Positions 1 to 9,314 are shown, numbered from the stretch's first letter. The stretch: DNA of 64,000 bases from Falsiroseomonas algicola (GCF_011040385.1 NZ_JAAIKB010000010.1:62001-126000); one strand, 5' to 3'. Translations and numbers: made by a program. The notes: generated from the letters alone by a model not told the origin.

Positions 1-147
1 CGCCCGGCCGCGGCCGTGGCGGCAACCGGCCGCCGCCATCCGGCATTTCCGACAGCGACCCGTCGGACCCGCCGGGACGCGGGCGCGGCACCGCGCGGGA
101 ACCGCAGCAGAAGCGGACCTGAAACGCCGGCAGGCCCGCGCGCTACG
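1..147. other. Left edge, no gene assigned
   Basis: These bases precede the stop codon of the first leftward gene. They are very GC-rich; the open frame that crosses them on the plus strand continues antisense into the neighbouring gene and has arginine/alanine-rich, shadow-like composition. I see no promoter, RNA gene or repeat. Confidence 0.5.
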
Positions 148-1965
148 CTACACCCAGATGGTCGCCAGGCGCCGCGCCTCCGCCAGCGCGGCCTCCGGCC
201 CCTCCAGCGCCAGTTCCGACAGGCCCGTCGCCATGCGGTCGCGGAATTCCTGCGGCCAGTTGCAGTGGCGGATGTCACCCTCGAAGCCGCGTCGTGAATC
301 CAGCTTGAAAGGCCAGAGCGAGGGGTCCGCGAAGGCATCGGCATGGCGTTCCAGCACGCGCGTCGCCTTCGGCACGAAGGCCACCACGTTGAAGCCATGC
401 GTGACGAAGTGCCCTCGCGTCAGGTCGAAGCCCGCCGCCAGGAGTGCGTACATCAGGGCGCCGACGTTCCAGCCAGGATTGACCTTGCCGGCCGTGATGC
501 GCGACCGCAGCGGCGGCACCACGACCGCCAGCCATCCGTCATCCTTCAGATGCCGGCGGCAGCGGTCCAGGAAGAGCCCCGGGTTGCGCTGGTTCTGTAT
601 GACATGGGATGCCCAGATGCCGTCCAGCGGCGCCTCCGGCTCATACTCATCATAGGGCAGGTTCAGCGCCCGCATGCCGCGCGGTTCCAGGATCGGCGCC
701 AGGCGGTCCGGCCAGAAGCGCCCCTCGATCAGCGCCTCCACATGCTTGCCGAGCAGCGCCATCACCAGCGTCGAGCCGCCGCGATAGCAGCCCAGGTCGA
801 GCACGCGGGGCCCGGTGAGGCCGGCGAAGACCTTGAGGATATCCAGCGTCTCCCGCCCCGTCCGGAATCCCGGGATCAGCAGGGCATCGACCGGATCGAT
901 CCTGGGCTCGGGCGGCGCCTGGGTTTCGGCAACCGCCTCGGCCGCGCCGCCCGCCGCCGCCTCCGCCGTGCCAGCCTGGTCGGGCCCGTCGCCATCCGGG
1001 GCTTCCTCCGCCGCGTCATCGGTCTCGGCCGCCTCCGCCGCGGGCATGCCCCCCGCGGTCAGGATCGCGATTCCCTCCTCGGTCGAGCCGATCAGCCCGA
1101 AGCCCTGCCACAGGCCGGTCACGACCTCCTTCAGCGCGGGATGCACCTCCTGCGTCTTGCGGTGGATGGCCAGCCAATGGAGATGCGGCAGGCCCGTCTG
1201 CGCGACGAGGCGGCGGAGCGGCCGCTCGGGATCCGGGAATTTGTGGGGCCAGAGCCCCGTCGCGATGATCGGCGCCGAAAGGTCGTAGATCCCCTCCCGC
1301 CCCTGCGCGACCAGCCAGGCGTAGTAGAGCGCGAATTCGAAGAACTGCCCCTTCGTCTCGAACAGCGTGGCCAGGGTCTCGCCGCGGCGCTCCAGCTCCT
1401 CCAGCAGCGACAGCACCTGCGCCGTGACCAGCGGATAGGGCGTGACGATGTTGGACACATCGGCAGGCCAGGATTCTTCCGGCACGCCGAAATACGACAG
1501 GCACGCATCGGGCACGGACCAGCGCTTGCGCCCGGGGACGATCAGGCGGCCTTCGGGCGTGCGGTAGATCGCCTTGCCCGTGGGCCGGATCAGGTGGTTC
1601 TTGCTGTCGATCGAGACGCTGACCGGTGCCTGCACCAGCCGGCAGGCCGCCAGCTTCAGCGCCTGCTGCCGCCGCCAGCCGCGGCGGGACTGGGTGATGC
1701 CAGGCAGCAGGCTGTCGGCCCGCACCACCTCCACCTTCCCTGCCAGGTCGCCATAGACGGGTCGGACCTCGGCCTCGAAGCGCTGGTCGAAGCTGGTGGA
1801 GTCGTTGTCGTTGTTGACGACGATGATGCGGCCGATGTCGTCCGGCAGGTGGAAGCGGGCGAAGCTGCGCGCCTGCAGGCGCAGCAGCGGCAGGTCACCC
1901 ACGAAGCTCACCACGACGTAGTCGATCGCGGTGTCGGGGGGGAGGAGGTCGGCGGCGATGCTCAT
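148..1965 (-). CDS. DUF6492-like glycosyltransferase domain fused to a SAM methyltransferase
   Basis: A 605-residue protein with two parts. Residues about 1-290 start with DYVVVSF and include VNNDND and SVSIDSKNHL, which resembles the DUF6492 (glycosyltransferase-A-like) proteins of Proteobacteria. An Ala/Glu/Asp/Pro-rich linker (about 300-360) follows. The last 220 residues carry a class I SAM-binding motif VLDLGCYRGG near 388-397 and a GIWASHVIQN segment like the post-motif of family 11 methyltransferases. The start at 1965 has AAGGGGG just upstream; an earlier in-frame ATG at 2001 has no clear site. The gene lies 61 bases after the last ABC-transporter gene and may be read with it. Substrates are unknown; polysaccharide or surface-glycan modification is a guess from the domain pairing. 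Confidence 0.7.
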   Translation of the reverse strand: MSIAADLLPPDTAIDYVVVSFVGDLPLLRLQARSFARFHLPDDIGRIIVVNNDNDSTSFDQRFEAEVRPVYGDLAGKVEVVRADSLLPGITQSRRGWRRQQALKLAACRLVQAPVSVSIDSKNHLIRPTGKAIYRTPEGRLIVPGRKRWSVPDACLSYFGVPEESWPADVSNIVTPYPLVTAQVLSLLEELERRGETLATLFETKGQFFEFALYYAWLVAQGREGIYDLSAPIIATGLWPHKFPDPERPLRRLVAQTGLPHLHWLAIHRKTQEVHPALKEVVTGLWQGFGLIGSTEEGIAILTAGGMPAAEAAETDDAAEEAPDGDGPDQAGTAEAAAGGAAEAVAETQAPPEPRIDPVDALLIPGFRTGRETLDILKVFAGLTGPRVLDLGCYRGGSTLVMALLGKHVEALIEGRFWPDRLAPILEPRGMRALNLPYDEYEPEAPLDGIWASHVIQNQRNPGLFLDRCRRHLKDDGWLAVVVPPLRSRITAGKVNPGWNVGALMYALLAAGFDLTRGHFVTHGFNVVAFVPKATRVLERHADAFADPSLWPFKLDSRRGFEGDIRHCNWPQEFRDRMATGLSELALEGPEAALAEARRLATIWV

Positions 1966-2026
1966 GCCCCCTTGATCCCCCAAGCGCCCCCCCTGACGCA
2001 AGCGCCCACCCGGGTCGGGATGCGCC

Positions 2027-3073
2027 TCAGGCCCGGTCGTTCAGGTGGCAGGCGCTGCGATGCAGGCTGTCCACGGCCTTCAGCTTCGGCACCTCCACCT
2101 TGCAGCGGTCGAAGGCGAGCGGGCAGCGCGGGTGGAAGTGGCAGCCTGAGGGCGGGTTCAGGGGCGACGGGATCTCCCCCTTCACCGTCGCGAAGGCGCG
2201 CTTGCGGTTGCCGATGCGCGGCACGCTGTCCAGCAGGCTGCGGGTATAGGGGTGGTTGGCGGCCGTGAAGACGCGCTCGGTGGGTGCTTCCTCGACGACG
2301 CGGCCGAGATACATGATCACCACGCGGTCGCTGAGATGCTCCACCACGCCGAGGTCATGCGAGATGAAGAGGTAGGTGAGGTCGAGCTCCCGCCGCAGCC
2401 GCATGAACAGGTTCAGGATCTGCGCCTGGATGGAGACGTCGAGCGCCGCCACCGCCTCGTCGCAGACGATGAATTCCGGCTGCACGGCGAGCGCGCGCGC
2501 GATGCCGATGCGCTGGCGCTGGCCGCCGGAGAACTGGTGCGGGTAGCGGCGCTTGAAGGCGGGATCGAGGCCCGCGCGGCGCATCTGCTCATCGACATAC
2601 TCGTCGAAGCCGCCCCGCTTGATCAGGCCATGAACCTGCGGCGCCTCGCCCACGATGTCGGCCACCCGCATGCGCGGATTGAGGCTGGCATAGGGATCCT
2701 GGAAGATCATCTGCCGCCGCAGCTTGGCGGTGCGCGCGGCCTCGCCCGGCAGGGTCGCGACATCCTGCCCGTTCCACAGCACCTGGCCCTCGGATTGCGG
2801 CAGGATGCCCGCCACGATGCGGCCAAGGGTGGATTTGCCGCAGCCGGATTCCCCGACCAGGCCCACCACCTCCCCCTTGCGGACGCGAAGGTCCACATGG
2901 TCCACGGCGTGGACCACCTCCTCCTTCACATCGGCGCCGAGCTTGCGGGCGAGCTTGGCCGCGACGTCGAGCTTCTTGGCGAAGCGGCGGGAGACGCCCT
3001 TCAGCTCGATCATCGGGACTTCGGTCTCGGTGAAGCTCCGGGTGGCGTAGATCTCGGCGTCGGTCGCACTCAT
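2027..3073 (-). CDS. Peptide/nickel-type ABC transporter ATPase, second ATPase (DppF/OppF-like)
   Basis: 348-residue ATPase of the oligopeptide/dipeptide/nickel importer class. Walker A GESGCGKST, ABC signature FSGGQRQR, Walker B FIVCDEAVAALD and the H-loop FISHDLGVV are all present. The C-terminal extension has the cysteine-containing GCHFHPRCPLA stretch typical of Opp/Dpp ATPases. The ATG at 3073 overlaps the TGA of the preceding ATPase gene by four bases (ATGA), which decides the start over an upstream in-frame codon. The residue after the Walker B aspartate is Glu, then AVAALD rather than the usual PTSALD; the catalytic Glu is kept. It should work on the cytoplasmic face as a heterodimer with the adjacent ATPase. 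Confidence 0.9.
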   Translation of the reverse strand: MSATDAEIYATRSFTETEVPMIELKGVSRRFAKKLDVAAKLARKLGADVKEEVVHAVDHVDLRVRKGEVVGLVGESGCGKSTLGRIVAGILPQSEGQVLWNGQDVATLPGEAARTAKLRRQMIFQDPYASLNPRMRVADIVGEAPQVHGLIKRGGFDEYVDEQMRRAGLDPAFKRRYPHQFSGGQRQRIGIARALAVQPEFIVCDEAVAALDVSIQAQILNLFMRLRRELDLTYLFISHDLGVVEHLSDRVVIMYLGRVVEEAPTERVFTAANHPYTRSLLDSVPRIGNRKRAFATVKGEIPSPLNPPSGCHFHPRCPLAFDRCKVEVPKLKAVDSLHRSACHLNDRA

Positions 3074-4053
3074 GCGGCGGCGGCCTCCTCGCGATGCGGA
3101 TGGTGGCAGCGGGCGAGGCGCGCGGGCAGCCATTCGCGGAGTTCAGGGCGCTGCACGCAATCCGCCTGGGCGCGCGGGCAGCGGGCGCGGAAGGCGCAGC
3201 CTTCCGGCAGGTTCAGCAGGGATGGCGTCATGCCGGGGATCTGGCGCAACGGCTCGCCCCGCTTGTTGCGCGACGGCACGCTGCCGATCAGGCCATGGGT
3301 GTAGGGATGCAGCGGCTTGTCCAGCACCTCCCCCACATCGCCGTATTCGACGACCTTGCCGGCGTACATGACCGCGATGTCGTCGGCGAGGCCGGCGACG
3401 ACCGACAGGTCATGCGTGATCCAGATCATCGCCGTGCCGGTGGTGGCGCACAGCTTCTGCACCTCCGCCAGGATCTGCCCCTGGATCGTCACGTCGAGCG
3501 CGGTGGTCGGTTCATCCGCCACGATCAGTTCCGGCCGGTGCAGCAGCGCGATGGCGATGGCGACGCGCTGGCGCATGCCGCCGGAGAACTGGTGCGGGTA
3601 GGACTTCAGCCGTTCGTCCGGGGACGGGATGCCGACCATGCCGAGCGCGTCGCGCGAGCGCTGGCGGGCCTCATCCTCCGACACCTTCTCATGCGCCAGC
3701 ACCGTCTCGATCATCTGCGTGTCGATGCGGAGCACCGGGTTCAGCGTCATCATCGGGTCCTGGAAGATCATGGCGATGCGGTTGCCGCGGAGGTGCCGCA
3801 TCTCCTCCTCCGACAGCGTCGCCAGGTCCTTCCCCTGGAACAGGATGCTGCCGGAGACGATGCGCCCCGGCGCATCCACCAGCCCCATGATGGAGAAGCC
3901 GGTGACGGTCTTCCCCGATCCCGATTCACCGACGAGGCCCAGCACCTTGCCGCGGTCCACGGTGAAGGAGACGTCGTCCACCGCCTTCACCACGCCCGCG
4001 CGGGTGAAGAAGTGGGTGCAGAGGTTCCGGACCTCGAGCGTAGGCGCGCTCAC
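3070..4053 (-). CDS. Peptide/nickel-type ABC transporter ATPase, first ATPase (DppD/OppD-like)
   Basis: 327-residue ATPase beginning GTG at 4053, overlapping the TGA of the permease gene before it (GTGA). Walker A is GESGSGKTVT, the signature FSGGMRQRV, Walker B LIVADEPTTALD, followed by the H-loop WITHDLSVV. The C-terminal GCAFRARCPRAQADC segment is the oligopeptide-binding extension of this family. Together with the next gene it forms the ATP-hydrolysing pair of a five-gene importer. The open frame extends far upstream of the GTG, but that portion is antisense-like Arg/Ala-rich sequence overlapping the permease gene and is not credible protein. Confidence 0.9.
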   Translation of the reverse strand: MSAPTLEVRNLCTHFFTRAGVVKAVDDVSFTVDRGKVLGLVGESGSGKTVTGFSIMGLVDAPGRIVSGSILFQGKDLATLSEEEMRHLRGNRIAMIFQDPMMTLNPVLRIDTQMIETVLAHEKVSEDEARQRSRDALGMVGIPSPDERLKSYPHQFSGGMRQRVAIAIALLHRPELIVADEPTTALDVTIQGQILAEVQKLCATTGTAMIWITHDLSVVAGLADDIAVMYAGKVVEYGDVGEVLDKPLHPYTHGLIGSVPSRNKRGEPLRQIPGMTPSLLNLPEGCAFRARCPRAQADCVQRPELREWLPARLARCHHPHREEAAAA

Positions 4054-4985
4054 TTCTTCAGCCTCGGGTTCAGCACGTCCCGCAACTGGTCGCCGACCAG
4101 GTTGATGGAGACGATGGTCACGAGCAGCGCGATGCCGGGATAGAAGCTGATCCAGTACTTGCCGCTGAGCATGTATTCGTAGCCATTGGCGATCAGCAGG
4201 CCGAGCGAGGGCTCCGTGATGGGGACGCCAAGGCCGAGGAACGACAGCGTCGCCTCCAGCGCGATGGCGCGCGCCACCTGCATGGTGCCGATGACGATCA
4301 GCGGCGGCAGGCAGTTCGGCAGCAGGTGCCCGAACAGGATGCGGCGCTTCGGCAGCGCCAGGCATTCCGCCGCCTCGATGTATTCGCGCCGACGCTCCAC
4401 CAGCGCCGTGCCGCGCACGGTGCGGGCGTAATAGGCCCATTCCACGACGACGATCGCGATGACGACGTTGGTGATCGACTTGCCGAGGAAGGCCAGGATC
4501 ATCAGCGCGACGAGGATGGAGGGGAAGGACAGCTGCAGGTCGACGACGCGCATGATGGCGCTGTCCGTCTTCCCGCCCGCATAGGCCGCCAGCAGGCCGA
4601 GCGAGGCGCCGACCATGCAGGCGATGAAGGCGGAACCGGCGCCGACGGTCAGCGAGATGCGCAGCCCGTACATGATGCCGGACAGCATGTCCCGCCCCTG
4701 GTCGTCCGTGCCGAGCCAGAAGGTCATGGTATCGTCGCCGTTGCGCGACCCAGGCTCCAGCCGCCCGTCCATGATGTCCAGCACCGCCAGGTCATAGGGG
4801 TTCTGGGGCGAGATCCAGGGCGCCAGGATCGCGACCAGCGCGATCACGGTGAAGACCGCGAGGCCGAACAGCGCCAGCTTCGATTCCGCGAATTCGGAGA
4901 CGAAGCGCTGGAACGGTGTCTCCACCTTGTCCTTGGCGGGGTCCTTAGCCGGGGCGACCGGCGGTGTACCGACAACGGCGCTCAT
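4050..4985 (-). CDS. Peptide/nickel-type ABC transporter permease (DppC-like)
   Basis: 311-residue inner-membrane permease. After a charged N-terminus a first transmembrane helix (LALFGLAVFTVIALVAILAP) leads into the periplasmic loop usual for DppC proteins, then five more hydrophobic segments. The cytoplasmic EAA loop that docks onto the ATPases is visible as EYIEAAECLALPKRRI. The ATG at 4985 comes one base after the TGA of the preceding permease, and the 3' end overlaps the next ATPase gene, so translation is probably coupled through the operon. The transported solute cannot be told from sequence. Confidence 0.9.
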   Translation of the reverse strand: MSAVVGTPPVAPAKDPAKDKVETPFQRFVSEFAESKLALFGLAVFTVIALVAILAPWISPQNPYDLAVLDIMDGRLEPGSRNGDDTMTFWLGTDDQGRDMLSGIMYGLRISLTVGAGSAFIACMVGASLGLLAAYAGGKTDSAIMRVVDLQLSFPSILVALMILAFLGKSITNVVIAIVVVEWAYYARTVRGTALVERRREYIEAAECLALPKRRILFGHLLPNCLPPLIVIGTMQVARAIALEATLSFLGLGVPITEPSLGLLIANGYEYMLSGKYWISFYPGIALLVTIVSINLVGDQLRDVLNPRLKK

Positions 4986-4986
4986 G

Positions 4987-5958
4987 TCACTTGCCCTCCA
5001 GCCGGACGCGCGGATCGAGCACCGAATAGGTGAGGTCCACGATCAGGTTGATGGTGATGAACATCAGCACCACGATCATCAGGTAGGCGACGATCACCGG
5101 CCGGTCGAGCACGTTGATGCTGTCGATGATCAGCTTGCCCATGCCAGGCCAGGCGAAGATCGATTCCGTCACGACCGAGAAGGCGATGGTGCTGCCGAAT
5201 TCGAGGCCCGTCACCGTGACGACGGGGATCAGGATGTTCTTGAAGACGTGCACGAAGGTGACGCGGAAGGGGGAGAGCCCCTTGGCGCGCGCGAACTTCA
5301 CGTAGTCCATCAGCATCGTCTCCCGCACGCCGGCGCGCGTCAGGCGGATGACGAGGCTGATCTTGAAGAGCGCCAGGTTCAGCGCCGGCATGATGAGGTG
5401 CGAGATGCCGTCCGCCGTCAGGAAGGACCAGCGCATGCCGAGGATGGTCACCGTCTCGCCCCGCCCGGTGGAGGGCAGCCAGCCCAGCTGGACCGCGAAG
5501 ACCATGATCAGCATCAGCCCGACCCAGAAGGTCGGCAGGGAGAAGCCGAGGATCGACCCCGCCATGATCGCCTTCGACCCCACGCTGTTCGGCCTGAGCC
5601 CGGCATAGAGGCCGAGCGGCAGGCCGATCAGGATGGCGCCGAAGGTGGCGGCGAAGGCCAGTTCCAGCGTCGCCGGCATGCGCTGCAGGATCAGCGTCAG
5701 CGCCGGTTCGTTGAAGACGAAGCTGCGGCCGAGGTCGCCCTGCAGCGCCTTGCCGAGGAAGATCGCGTATTGCTGCCACAGCGGCAGGTCGAGGCCGAGC
5801 GCCTTGATGGCGCGTTCCCGCTCCATCTGGTCCGCATCCGGGCTGATCAGGATCTCGACGGGATCGCCGATGGCGAAGACGCCGATGAAGACGATCAGCG
5901 ACATCGCCAGCACGACGCCGACGGCCTGGATCAGCCGGCGGAGGAGATAGACGCTCAT
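4987..5958 (-). CDS. Peptide/nickel-type ABC transporter permease (DppB-like)
   Basis: 323-residue permease with the typical DppB start MSVYLLRRLIQAVGVVLAMS, in which the first helix follows a short Arg-containing N-terminus. About six transmembrane helices and an EAA-type loop (YVKFARAKGLSPFRVTFVH) are recognisable, and the C-terminus ends with DLTYSVLDPRVRL, the usual family ending. It lies 13 bases downstream of the receptor gene and forms the heterodimeric channel with the next gene product. Confidence 0.9.
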   Translation of the reverse strand: MSVYLLRRLIQAVGVVLAMSLIVFIGVFAIGDPVEILISPDADQMERERAIKALGLDLPLWQQYAIFLGKALQGDLGRSFVFNEPALTLILQRMPATLELAFAATFGAILIGLPLGLYAGLRPNSVGSKAIMAGSILGFSLPTFWVGLMLIMVFAVQLGWLPSTGRGETVTILGMRWSFLTADGISHLIMPALNLALFKISLVIRLTRAGVRETMLMDYVKFARAKGLSPFRVTFVHVFKNILIPVVTVTGLEFGSTIAFSVVTESIFAWPGMGKLIIDSINVLDRPVIVAYLMIVVLMFITINLIVDLTYSVLDPRVRLEGK

Positions 5959-5971
5959 GCCCCGAGATACC

Positions 5972-7561
5972 TCACCGTGCCGCGGCCGGACGCACGTCCT
6001 GCGCCCGCGTCAGCTCATCGACGCGGGCCGTATGCGCCAGCGTGCGGCGCATCGCCCAGATGTTGGTCTGGATGTGCAGCGGGATCACCGCCACATCCTC
6101 ATGCGCCATGCGCTGCGCCCGGATCAGGATCTGCTCCCGCTTCGGCTCGTCGAGTTCGACCAGCGCCTGGCTCAGCAGGTCATCGACCGCGGGGTTCGAA
6201 TAGCGGCCGCGGTTGGAGGCCCCCCAGCCGCGTTCGCTGCTCACCGTCGCCATGATGTTGCGCAGCGGATGGCTGCCATCGGGATTGGACCCCCAGCCGA
6301 TGAGGTGCGCCGAGTATTCAGCGCGGCCCGCGCGGTTGACGAAGATGGACCAGGTCTGTGCCTCCACCGTCGTGCGCACGCCGATCCGCGTCCACATGCC
6401 GCCGACCGCCTGCGCGATGCGCGCATCGTTGATGTAGCGGTCATTCGGGCTGTTCAGCTGGATGCGGAAGCCGTTGGGGTAGCCGGCCTCCGCCAGCAGG
6501 CGCCGCGCGCCATCGGGATCGTAGGCCGGCGCGGGCAGGTCAGGCACGTAGCTGAAGGTGCCGGGCGGCAGGAACTGGCCCGACGGCGTCGCCGCACCCT
6601 CCATGATCCGGCCCGCGATCGCGGTCCTGTCGATCGCCATCGACAGCGCGCGCCGCACCCGCACATCCTTCAGCGGGTTCCGCCCAAGGGGCCGCCCGTC
6701 ATTGTCCGTGACGAAGGGCGAATTCTCGTTCGCCGCGCGCAGGTGGTCGAGGCCGAGGAACACCAGCCGCAGCCCCACCGTCTCCGACACCGCAAGCCGC
6801 TGGTCGCCGCGGATGCGCGCCAGATCCGTCGTCGGCACCTGGTCGATGAAGTCGAGGTCGCCCGACAGCAGCGACGCGGTGCGCGACGCGTCATTCGTGA
6901 TCATGCGGTAGGAGACGCGCTGGAAGGCCGGCGCCTCCCCCCAATAGGTCGCGTTGCGCTCGAACTCGATCCGGTCGCCGTTCCGGTGGCTCTGCACCCG
7001 GAAGGGGCCGGTGCCGATCGCCGCGGTGCCGGCGTTGAACTGCTCCGTCGTCGCATTCGCATGCGTCTCGGAATCAAGGATCCGGACATTGGTCATGTCG
7101 AGCGGCAGCAGCGGATAGGGCTGCGCGGTGTGGAAGCGGATCGTCAGCGGATCGACGATCTCCATCCTGACGATCGGCCTTGCATAGGCGGCATAGGAGG
7201 AGGGGCTGTTCGGCACGTTCGGCAGGCGCTGGATGGTGAAGACCACGTCTTCCGCCGTGAAGGCGTTGCCGTTGTGGAAGCGGACATTCGGCCGCAGCTT
7301 GAATTCCCAGGTGGTGGGGCCGACCGCGCGCCATTCCGTCGCCAGGCCGGGGATGTTGCGGGCGGCGCCGTCCGTGTTCACCAGCTTGTCGAAGATCATG
7401 TCGCTGACGGCATTGTTCGGCGACAACTGGTGGTAGTGCGGGTCGAGCGACGTCACCGGCGAGCCGACGCCCATCGTGAGCGTCTGCGCCGAAGCGCCCC
7501 CGACAGTCAGCGCCAATGCCGAAACACCCGCCATCGCGGCGGTCCGGATGCTGTCCCGCAT
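5972..7561 (-). CDS. ABC transporter substrate-binding protein, family 5 (DppA-like)
   Basis: 529-residue periplasmic solute receptor of the SBP_bac_5 family. The signal peptide (MRDSIRTAAMAGVSALALTV... GGASAQ) is followed by TSLDPHYHQLSPN, the family's N-terminal hallmark, then FKLRPNVRFHNG and AEDVVFTIQR. Three consecutive ATG codons (7567, 7564, 7561) precede the protein; the third is placed best after the GGGGAG site. It heads the leftward importer operon. A paralogue with the same motif order is read divergently from 7662, and both promoters must lie in the roughly 100 bases between them. The ligand is not predictable; glutathione, peptides, nickel chelates and opines are all handled by this family. 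Confidence 0.9.
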   Translation of the reverse strand: MRDSIRTAAMAGVSALALTVGGASAQTLTMGVGSPVTSLDPHYHQLSPNNAVSDMIFDKLVNTDGAARNIPGLATEWRAVGPTTWEFKLRPNVRFHNGNAFTAEDVVFTIQRLPNVPNSPSSYAAYARPIVRMEIVDPLTIRFHTAQPYPLLPLDMTNVRILDSETHANATTEQFNAGTAAIGTGPFRVQSHRNGDRIEFERNATYWGEAPAFQRVSYRMITNDASRTASLLSGDLDFIDQVPTTDLARIRGDQRLAVSETVGLRLVFLGLDHLRAANENSPFVTDNDGRPLGRNPLKDVRVRRALSMAIDRTAIAGRIMEGAATPSGQFLPPGTFSYVPDLPAPAYDPDGARRLLAEAGYPNGFRIQLNSPNDRYINDARIAQAVGGMWTRIGVRTTVEAQTWSIFVNRAGRAEYSAHLIGWGSNPDGSHPLRNIMATVSSERGWGASNRGRYSNPAVDDLLSQALVELDEPKREQILIRAQRMAHEDVAVIPLHIQTNIWAMRRTLAHTARVDELTRAQDVRPAAAR

Positions 7562-7661
7562 CATCATTCTCCCCGGTCCCAGACTTCCCGTCTCGTGTAG
7601 CAGCGTGCCACAGGTGAGGCTAGGTTGAAGCCCTGACGCGCAAACCGGGAGAAAAATACCC

Positions 7662-9245
7662 ATGAAGACGAACCGGACCCGCCCCGCCGGGCTCCTGGCC
7701 GGCCTGCTGGCGATGGCCGCATTGCCGGCCGCCGCCCAGAACCTCACCATCGGAATCGGCGGGTCGCCGACCTCGCTCGACCCGCATTTCTACAACGCCT
7801 CGCCCAATATCAGCCTGACCATGCACCTCTTCGACCGGCTGGTGGAACAGGATGCGCAGGCCCGCATCCAGCCCGCGCTGGCCGAAAGCTGGCGCGCCAT
7901 CTCCGACACCACCTGGGAGTTCAAGCTGCGGCCGGCCGTGAAGTGGCATGACGGCCGCGACTTCACCGCGGACGACGTCGTCTTCACCATCTCCCGCGCG
8001 CCCAACGTGCCGAACAGCCCGGGCGGCTTCGGCGGCTTCGTGCGCGCCATCACGCGGACGGAAGTGGTGGACCCGCTGACGCTCCGCTTCCACACCGCCG
8101 CCCCGCATCCGCTGCTGCCGACGGAGCTCGCCTCCATCCAGATCATCTCCCGTCATGTGGGAGAGGGTGCCTCGACCGAGGACTACAATGCCGGCCGCGC
8201 CGCCATCGGCACCGGCCCCTACCGCATCGGCAGCTACCGCCCGGGCGACCGCACGGAGTTCACCCGCAACCCCGATTACTGGCGCGGCCAGGAACCCTGG
8301 GCGCGAGTCTCCTACCGCTTCATCGCCAATGACGCGGCGCGCACCGCCGGCCTGCTGGCCGGTGACCTCGACGTGATCGACCAGGTGCCCTCCAGCGACA
8401 TCGGGCGGCTGCGGCAGAACCAGCGCATCTCGATCTCGGAGATCCAGGGCCTCCGGCTCATCTACCTGATGACCGACTTCTCCCGCACCGATGGCCCGCC
8501 GGTCCACGTCTCCGACCATGAAGGGCGCCCCCTGCCCCGCAACCCGATGCTCGATCCCCGCGTGCGCCGGGCGCTCTCCATCGCCATCGACCGCGAAGCG
8601 CTGGCGGAGCGCGTGATGGAGGGCACGGCCCGGCCGACCGGCCAGTGGCTGCCGCCCGGCTCCTTCTCCTACAACCCCGCCGTGGTGGCGCCGCGGCCGG
8701 ATCCGGAGGGCGCGCGCCGGATGCTGGCGGAAGCCGGCTTCCCGCAAGGCTTCCGCGTGACGCTGCACAGCCCGAATGACCGCTACCCCAACGATGCCCG
8801 CACCGCCCAGGCGGTGGCGCAGATGTGGACGCGGATCGGCGTCCGGACCCAGGTGGAGACCCTGCCCTGGTCCGCCTACGCCGCCCGCACCGCGCGCCAG
8901 GAACACAATGCCCGCCTGGCCGGCTGGGGCAGCGTGACCGGGGAGGCGAGCTACATGCTGGTCAACATCTTCGGCACCTTCAACCGGGAGAAGCGCACCG
9001 GCGCCTCCAACAACTCCCGCTACTCCAACCCGGAGCTGGACGCGCTGACGGCCCGCGCCACCGCGACGCTGGACGACGCGGCGCGCGAACGCCTGCTGCA
9101 GGAGGCGGTCGCGATGGTGGACCGGGAGACGGCGATGATCCCGCTGTTCCAGCTGGTCAATTTCTGGGCCACCCGCCGCGGCATCACCTATGAGCCGCGG
9201 ATGGATGAGCGGACCGTCGCCATGGGCGCGCGCCCGGTGAATTGA
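7662..9245 (+). CDS. Second ABC transporter substrate-binding protein, family 5
   Basis: 527-residue receptor with a signal peptide (AGLLAGLLAMAALPAAAQ) followed by PTSLDPHFYNASPN, FKLRPAVKWHDGRDF and ADDVVFTISR. These match the divergent receptor almost motif for motif, so the two are clear paralogues. The start follows GGGAGA with about 9 bases spacing. No permease or ATPase follows it, so it probably delivers a related ligand to the importer encoded on the other strand. The gene is complete and the catalytic-like clefts are not altered visibly. Confidence 0.9.
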   Translation: MKTNRTRPAGLLAGLLAMAALPAAAQNLTIGIGGSPTSLDPHFYNASPNISLTMHLFDRLVEQDAQARIQPALAESWRAISDTTWEFKLRPAVKWHDGRDFTADDVVFTISRAPNVPNSPGGFGGFVRAITRTEVVDPLTLRFHTAAPHPLLPTELASIQIISRHVGEGASTEDYNAGRAAIGTGPYRIGSYRPGDRTEFTRNPDYWRGQEPWARVSYRFIANDAARTAGLLAGDLDVIDQVPSSDIGRLRQNQRISISEIQGLRLIYLMTDFSRTDGPPVHVSDHEGRPLPRNPMLDPRVRRALSIAIDREALAERVMEGTARPTGQWLPPGSFSYNPAVVAPRPDPEGARRMLAEAGFPQGFRVTLHSPNDRYPNDARTAQAVAQMWTRIGVRTQVETLPWSAYAARTARQEHNARLAGWGSVTGEASYMLVNIFGTFNREKRTGASNNSRYSNPELDALTARATATLDDAARERLLQEAVAMVDRETAMIPLFQLVNFWATRRGITYEPRMDERTVAMGARPVN

Positions 9246-9261
9246 GGCCGCACCATTGTCA

Positions 9262-9290
9262 TTGCCTTTTGTCCTATAAAGGAATATAAT
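9262..9290 (+). promoter_or_regulatory. Sigma70-like promoter of the effector/immunity-like cassette
   Basis: TTGCCT (9262-9267) and a perfect TATAAT (9285-9290) are separated by exactly 17 bases. The sequence is strikingly AT-rich for this genome. The next gene on this strand starts 39 bases downstream. A smaller inverted repeat (AAGGA...TCCTT, 9279-9294) covers the -10 box. Confidence 0.6.
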
Positions 9291-9294
9291 CCTT

Positions 9295-9314
9295 CATCAG
9301 GAGCTGTCCTGATG
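9295..9314 (+). promoter_or_regulatory. Perfect 8-bp palindrome at the expected transcription start
   Basis: CATCAGGA, four-base loop GCTG, TCCTGATG. It sits immediately downstream of the TATAAT box, where a repressor operator or a 5'-end RNA hairpin would act. It is followed by a minimal ATG-ACG-CGA-TAA frame (9312-9323) ahead of the real start; whether that is translated is unknown. Confidence 0.5.

Noticed and set aside
343-2268. Long open frame on the plus strand antisense to the first protein gene
   Set aside because: Typical high-GC shadow: Arg/His/Gln/Leu-rich, no family match, no start signal, and fully opposite a protein with recognised motifs.
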